A stretch of DNA of 23,800 nucleotides from a virus. How positions within the stretch are numbered: position 1 is the stretch's first letter; each line of letters starts with the position of its first letter. The stretch spans positions 1-23,800 of IMG/VR virus record IMGVR_UViG_3300023210_000224. One strand, written 5' to 3'. A program made the position numbers and the translations under genes. This document shows positions 20,567 to 23,800 of the stretch, piece by piece. The notes beneath the pieces were generated by a model. That model had not been told where the DNA came from. It made no database searches and saw nothing but the letters and a program-made list of their open reading frames with translations.

Positions 20567-21339
20567 TTGATTCCATTTAGCATCTTGTAATTTAGTAAAT
20601 CTTGATAAACCTTTCCGCTAATTGTGTAAAGAGTTTTACAATCTCTGCACAACATATTGAATCTCTGCACACCTGTTGTTGTTGTATATCTCTTGCTTAA
20701 TCCAATATTATGAGATGCACACTCCGGGCAGCTACATTTGCTATGACCTGCAAGTACACCATAATGAGTTTTGTTTTTGGTTATCTTATTTAGTTTCTCA
20801 AATACTTTCTCCAATATCACAACGTCATTGTCACAATACTCAATCATCTTTAACAAAGCTGACCTATCATTGTCAAGACAAATGTCTTTCCACAAATCAA
20901 AACCACCTGTATCTGTCTTTGCACCAACACCGAAATATTGAGCAATGTAATCTAACTTATTACTGTTCATATACAGACAACTCTTTGCCAACTTCAAAGT
21001 ATCAACTGTTCTGTAATTCACTTGTGTTTCAATGCCATGATACAAGCATCTTGTTTTAATCCATTTGATATCGAACCTGTCACCGTTATGAGCAATCATC
21101 TCATCAGCTTTGTTCATCTCTTTGATAAACTTCTTTAGGAGTTTCTTATCGCATTGCCTACGTCCCCAATCAACATGATGCACATCTGTTTCGCCTTCCC
21201 ATTTCCAACTGATGCAAATGATTTGACGTTCTTTAATTATCTGATTAGGTCTGATTGTTTTATTCCATCCACAACTGAAATCTGCTATTGTATTGAATGA
21301 CGTTTCAATGTCATAAAATAACCGTTTACGATTTATCAT
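20563..21339 (-). CDS. DnaQ-like DEDDy 3'-5' exonuclease with zinc ribbon
   Basis: In this 258-residue protein the exonuclease motifs are LFYDIET (Exo I, D10 and E12), IAHNGDRFDIKW (Exo II, about 82-93, D90) and EYCDNDVVILEKV (Exo III, Y168-x3-D172), which places it in the RNase-H-like DEDDy group (YprB-like). Residues 202-234 add a four-cysteine zinc ribbon (CSCPEC ... CRDC). There is no polymerase domain, so it is a separate exonuclease, possibly for proofreading, DNA repair or host DNA breakdown. It starts 14 bases inside the end of the holin gene, so it is coexpressed with late lysis genes, an odd place for a replication enzyme. Confidence 0.82.
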   Translation of the reverse strand: MINRKRLFYDIETSFNTIADFSCGWNKTIRPNQIIKERQIICISWKWEGETDVHHVDWGRRQCDKKLLKKFIKEMNKADEMIAHNGDRFDIKWIKTRCLYHGIETQVNYRTVDTLKLAKSCLYMNSNKLDYIAQYFGVGAKTDTGGFDLWKDICLDNDRSALLKMIEYCDNDVVILEKVFEKLNKITKNKTHYGVLAGHSKCSCPECASHNIGLSKRYTTTTGVQRFNMLCRDCKTLYTISGKVYQDLLNYKMLNGIK

Positions 21340-21796
21340 ATTTTTCCTTGTGATACTTCTCTATTGTCCTCGCACCAAAATATGCACCGTTCACCGCTAA
21401 TGCTAACACCTCAAATACTGTGATATAGATTGAATCTATTGAAACACCGAAAGCATCCATCACCACCAAGATTGTCAGCATAATCCAAGTATAAGCAAGT
21501 ACAACCGGGCGAATAAGTTTAGGCAATTTTAAATCTTGCTGATTATCTGATTTCCATCTTGCACTAATTTCAGCTTGTTCAACTTGCTCAATCTCTAATA
21601 ACTTGTATGCAAATTCCTTGTCATAGGCATCAAGAGAATCATCATTATCTAACAGATTTTTGGCAATACCAAGAACACCGTTATCTGGTAATATGTCACC
21701 AATCACATCAAGTATCTTTGGTGCTTTGTCTTTTAAGAATACGCCAATTGATGTATCTTTAAATTTCTTTCTGGCTCTCCTATCTTTTCGGCTCAT
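21326..21796 (-). CDS. holin, three-helix GTA type
   Basis: The protein has 156 residues. A basic N-terminus and soluble helical region (about 1-75) precede A-E-I-S-A-R-W-K-S-D-N-Q-Q-D (75-88), then KLIRPVVLAYTWIMLTIL (93-110) and VFEVLALAVNGAYFGARTIE (127-146). The order 'A-x-x-x-x-R-W-x-S-D ... IRP-x-x-L' then a second hydrophobic helix with 'G-Y/A-x-x-G-A-R-T-x-E-K' matches holins of the three-helix gene-transfer-agent release type (GTA_holin_3TM). It would make inner-membrane holes at lysis. It follows the M15 endolysin with an ATGA overlap, which supports the role. Confidence 0.8.
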   Translation of the reverse strand: MSRKDRRARKKFKDTSIGVFLKDKAPKILDVIGDILPDNGVLGIAKNLLDNDDSLDAYDKEFAYKLLEIEQVEQAEISARWKSDNQQDLKLPKLIRPVVLAYTWIMLTILVVMDAFGVSIDSIYITVFEVLALAVNGAYFGARTIEKYHKEKYDKS

Positions 21797-22227
21797 GGGT
21801 TCACAATTTTAAATTCCTCTAATCCTGTTAATCTGCAATCAAGGTGCAACCATGTTGGTGTATGTTCGATGTTCTCAATGGTTGATAATCCAATACCAAA
21901 GTATTTATCTTGATTGTGCAATATGAAATCATACACTTCTTTAATTGTCATTCCTTTAAATTTGCAATCAATGGCTCTGCCATATTTATGCTGCGAATAC
22001 TTTGCACCAATTTTAGAACCTTGAGTACGCAATCCAGATGATTTATATTGACCGCCTGTCATGTAGTTATTAATGGTTATTGGCACATTCAAATCATCAC
22101 GCAACTCTTGTGCAACTGTAATGATTCGATGATCAACAAACCACAAAGCATTAGCACCAAACTTGTTGTGATAATCCGGATGCACAAACTCATCCAAATG
22201 AAAGTTATCTGTTATTCTGTATCTCAT
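21793..22227 (-). CDS. M15-type peptidase endolysin
   Basis: This 144-residue peptidase cuts peptide cross-links in the cell wall. Zinc ligands of the M15 (D-Ala-D-Ala carboxypeptidase/L-alanoyl-D-glutamate peptidase-like) family are H80 and D87 in SQHKYGRAIDCKFKG and H128 in TPTWLHLD; the SGLRT segment (64-68) before them is also typical. The N-terminus F-H-L-D-E-F-V-H-P matches the usual F-x-x-D-E-F opening of phage M15 enzymes. There is no signal peptide, so it needs a holin, which is the next gene. It is flanked by ATGA overlaps on both sides. Confidence 0.9.
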   Translation of the reverse strand: MRYRITDNFHLDEFVHPDYHNKFGANALWFVDHRIITVAQELRDDLNVPITINNYMTGGQYKSSGLRTQGSKIGAKYSQHKYGRAIDCKFKGMTIKEVYDFILHNQDKYFGIGLSTIENIEHTPTWLHLDCRLTGLEEFKIVNP

Positions 22228-22424
22228 CCGAACATTGATTTAATGAATGTCGATATGCTAACCGCAGCAGTACCAATCACACCCCATTTAAACTTATTCA
22301 AGTCTTTAACATCCTTTTCAACATTGGTTAATCTTCTGCCTTTATCCTCCAACTTCTGCTCAACAACTGCCAGAGATGTTTTCATCTCAATCTGATTATC
22401 AAGTATCTTATCTAACTTATCCAT
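22224..22424 (-). CDS. XhlA-like small lysis-associated membrane peptide (66 aa)
   Basis: The ATG at 22424 lies within the stop of the preceding gene (TAATG) and is preferred over a TTG seven codons upstream. The 66 residues form a coiled coil (DKLDKILDNQIEMKTSLAVV to NVEKDVKDLNK) followed by one C-terminal hydrophobic helix (WGVIGTAAVSISTFIKS). This layout is that of XhlA-like peptides, which often accompany endolysin and holin genes. It may help the holin or anchor at the membrane. Position directly before the endolysin agrees. Confidence 0.65.
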   Translation of the reverse strand: MDKLDKILDNQIEMKTSLAVVEQKLEDKGRRLTNVEKDVKDLNKFKWGVIGTAAVSISTFIKSMFG

Positions 22425-22918
22425 TATGCTTTTGGGATTACACAAGCATTGAGATTAATTGCTTGTCTGATTGTAATGTCAAAAACCCATCCAACAAGAT
22501 TGTCATCAAACCTTTCTGTAAATGATGTACCTGTTGATGTGCCTTGATTATAAATTCTTACTGCATTAGTTTTAAATGATGGCTCAATTTGTAGATAGGC
22601 AAGAAAGTCTTGATAGATAAGTAATGTATTTGATTTGATATTGTTCTCAATAGTTTCTTCACCATCTTTATCAAACTCAATCCCTGCGACAACTATCTGG
22701 AATGAGTAATCAAGTTCACCCGGTGAGAATGTTGCACCATTATCTGAAACCCAAAACACAGGATAATTTCTGTAATCAAATTCACCTGCTTTTGTTTTCT
22801 CAACCAATTCCCAAAAGTCACCATTGCCAAAGTAGTTAATCTCATAGTGAGCATCAGCAAATTCTTGAAAGATGGTAATCATCTGCAAGTATGTTATGTG
22901 CTTAGTCTTTATTGCCAT
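22424..22918 (-). CDS. putative tail completion / terminator protein
   Basis: This 164-residue protein has an N-terminal helix (YLQMITIFQEFADAH) followed by beta-rich sequence: NYPVFWVSDNGATFSPGELD, YSFQIVVAGIEFDKDGEE, and a conserved-looking C-terminal strand LVGWVFDITIRQAINLNACV. Small proteins with 'Y-P-x-x-W ... Y-x-x-x-I-x-V-x-D ... G-W-x-x-x-I-x-x-x' are found near head-tail connectors in Bacteroidota phages and are viewed as tail completion or terminator-like. It sits between the connector and lysis genes. The function is inferred from pattern and context. Confidence 0.5.
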   Translation of the reverse strand: MAIKTKHITYLQMITIFQEFADAHYEINYFGNGDFWELVEKTKAGEFDYRNYPVFWVSDNGATFSPGELDYSFQIVVAGIEFDKDGEETIENNIKSNTLLIYQDFLAYLQIEPSFKTNAVRIYNQGTSTGTSFTERFDDNLVGWVFDITIRQAINLNACVIPKA

Positions 22919-23021
22919 AGCGTTTCTTAAAGTAGTTTAACAACTCTTTCTCCGATTTACCCCATTTCCACTTCTTTTGCTTAGGAGTTGCTTTCCCAAT
23001 ATCTCGCATCTTTTTTGCCAT
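22902..23021 (-). CDS. small basic protein (39 aa)
   Basis: This short gene starts with ATG at 23021 (or the second ATG at 23009) and ends with TAA at 22902. It overlaps the connector gene's end by 41 bases and the next gene's start by 17 bases, filling the 62-base space between them. The 39 residues are very basic (about a third Lys/Arg) and include KKWKWGKSEKELLNYFKKRY. No family is recognised. Filling the gap and a clean start/stop favour a real gene; the long overlap is against it. Confidence 0.4.
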   Translation of the reverse strand: MAKKMRDIGKATPKQKKWKWGKSEKELLNYFKKRYGNKD

Positions 23022-23541
23022 AATACTTTTTAGCTTGTCCCAAATACAACCCTGTTCTCGCAGCAGATTTCAATGGAGATACCTCACCACCTTCATCATT
23101 AGTACAGTACTCTGGAAACAATGAACTGTTACAAGTCAAATAATCAACCATCTTCATACCATAAAAGTCTGCTTTCCTTTGTGCTTTCTCCATTAAGAAA
23201 TTCAATTCTTGAAATGATACTGTCTGACTGTTCTCACTATTCTTGGTTGATGTTCCTTTGTTTCTGATCTTGTAATTATTCATATAAATAATGTCATGCT
23301 CTGTCCACTTCACCAAAGTATTCACAACATAATCATTCATTAATGTCAAGTAATCACCTGTCAATGTACCACCAATTATCTTAGTCTTTAAGGCCTCATA
23401 TAATCTTGTCCCTAATAATGGCTCAATGTACATTGCTTGTGCATCTTGAATTGCAGCAGTCAGCACTTTTGCACCTACATTGTCAGATACAACTGTATTG
23501 CTTTTAAAATAATCCTCTGTTATAAATAATACCTTTGCCAT
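22981..23541 (-). CDS. head-tail connector-like protein
   Basis: The ATG at 23541, in a TAATG overlap with the preceding stop, gives 186 residues; a GTG 16 codons upstream is less likely. The protein is helical: VLFITEDYFKSNTVVSD, then ALTAAIQDAQAMYIEPLLG-like helices (I-Q-D-A-Q-A-M-Y-I-E-P-L-L-G-T-R-L), and a long C-terminal helix pair. The 'A-I-x-D-A-Q-x-x-Y-I-x-P-L-L-G-x-x-L' pattern is the hallmark of the DUF6712-like connector proteins of Bacteroidota phages, related in role to gp6-type connectors that bridge portal and tail. It lies after a minor head-like gene, as expected. Confidence 0.6.
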   Translation of the reverse strand: MAKVLFITEDYFKSNTVVSDNVGAKVLTAAIQDAQAMYIEPLLGTRLYEALKTKIIGGTLTGDYLTLMNDYVVNTLVKWTEHDIIYMNNYKIRNKGTSTKNSENSQTVSFQELNFLMEKAQRKADFYGMKMVDYLTCNSSLFPEYCTNDEGGEVSPLKSAARTGLYLGQAKKYYGKKDARYWESNS

Positions 23542-23800
23542 TATTGTTTCTTTCTTATTATAGTCTGCTGAAAAATATGTCTGCACCACGGTGTGATTCT
23601 GCCGGTTGTAGGATTATTGTAATATCCACCTCTGGATGTAAACACATCTAATCCTTGCCCATTGCTCAAACCGTTAATCTCTTGCCTTGAATACAGTTTC
23701 CTTTGTCCCATCATTGAGATGCAGAAATTTCTTGAACGACCTTTTAATGCAGGTGCATCAGACCTCAACGCATATCTGTATGCAATTGATAACTGTGATT
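23541..23800 (-). CDS. minor head protein-like, C-terminal end (cut by right edge)
   Basis: The frame is open to the right edge, so the N-terminus is missing and about 85 C-terminal residues remain. The visible part, SRNFCISMMGQRKLYSRQEI, then RGGYYNNPTTGRITPWCRHI, matches the C-terminal segment of Bacteroidota phage proteins that follow the portal and resemble Mu gpF-like minor head proteins: 'R-x-F-C ... Y-x-R-x-E-I ... D-V/x-x-x-R-G-G ... P-x-C-R-H-x-W/F'. Such proteins sit inside or at the base of the capsid. Family assignment is tentative because most of the gene lies outside the window. Confidence 0.5.
   Translation of the reverse strand, partial: SQLSIAYRYALRSDAPALKGRSRNFCISMMGQRKLYSRQEINGLSNGQGLDVFTSRGGYYNNPTTGRITPWCRHIFQQTIIRKKQ

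Noticed and set aside
1-23800. tRNA genes, integrase or lysogeny repressor
   Set aside because: No cloverleaf-like sequence with T-loop GTTCGA-type motif, no tyrosine or serine recombinase motif and no CI-like gene was recognised.

Overview
The window is part of the genome of a tailed double-stranded DNA phage, probably a long-tailed phage of a Bacteroidota host. The host assignment is inference from four signs. The DNA is AT-rich (about one third G+C by eye). Genes lack clear Shine-Dalgarno sequences and instead have A-rich leaders such as ACTAAAACAAA before ATG. At least one promoter fits the Bacteroidota consensus TTG-N-TAnnTTTG. Several proteins belong to families typical of that phylum, such as a DUF3127-like single-strand DNA-binding protein and a secreted glucosaminidase. 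No integrase, repressor, tRNA, rRNA, CRISPR array, transposon or reverse transcriptase was seen. Genes are tightly packed, often with ATGA or TAATG stop/start overlaps, and no gene-free stretch exceeds about 135 bases.

Layout, read in the direction of transcription (all genes on the minus strand except one). From the control region at about 19,950-20,064, which holds a Bacteroidota-type promoter, an early block runs leftward: small unknown proteins, a two-helix membrane peptide, a secreted glucosaminidase, a stand-alone DnaA domain-IV-like protein, a putative strand-annealing protein with a YqaJ-type exonuclease, an SSB-like protein, a large SNF2 helicase-methyltransferase fusion, a small membrane protein, a replication initiator containing tandem repeats that may be the origin, a RecA-fold replicative helicase and a cytosine-5 methyltransferase. 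Next come small unknown genes and a sigma-70-like protein, followed by terminase small and large subunits. After a terminator/promoter gap (7203-7336) the tail block begins: a tail assembly chaperone with a likely -1 frameshift on a run of nine T, an HK97 gp10-like protein, two tail-tip/baseplate-type proteins, a beta-helix tail spike with a jelly-roll-like C-terminus, and the start of a tape-measure gene cut by the left edge.

The right end (23,800 to 20,336, also leftward) carries the end of a minor head-like gene, a head-tail connector, a small basic protein, a tail-completion-like protein, and a lysis set (XhlA-like peptide, M15 peptidase endolysin, three-helix-type holin). A DEDDy exonuclease and a short unknown gene follow. 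The only plus-strand gene, a VRR-NUC-like nuclease (20,065-20,352), runs divergently from the early block and overlaps the end of the right block tail to tail. Portal, protease and major capsid genes are not in the window. If the genome is circular or circularly permuted, they would lie between the tape measure and the right edge, giving the unusual order terminase - tail - head - lysis.

The least ordinary parts are the SNF2-methyltransferase fusion, the structured leader in front of the replication initiator and the repeats inside it, the stand-alone DnaA-like domain, the early secreted glucosaminidase beside a membrane peptide, the frameshift signal, and an apparent excess of the word CCSGG in AT-rich DNA.
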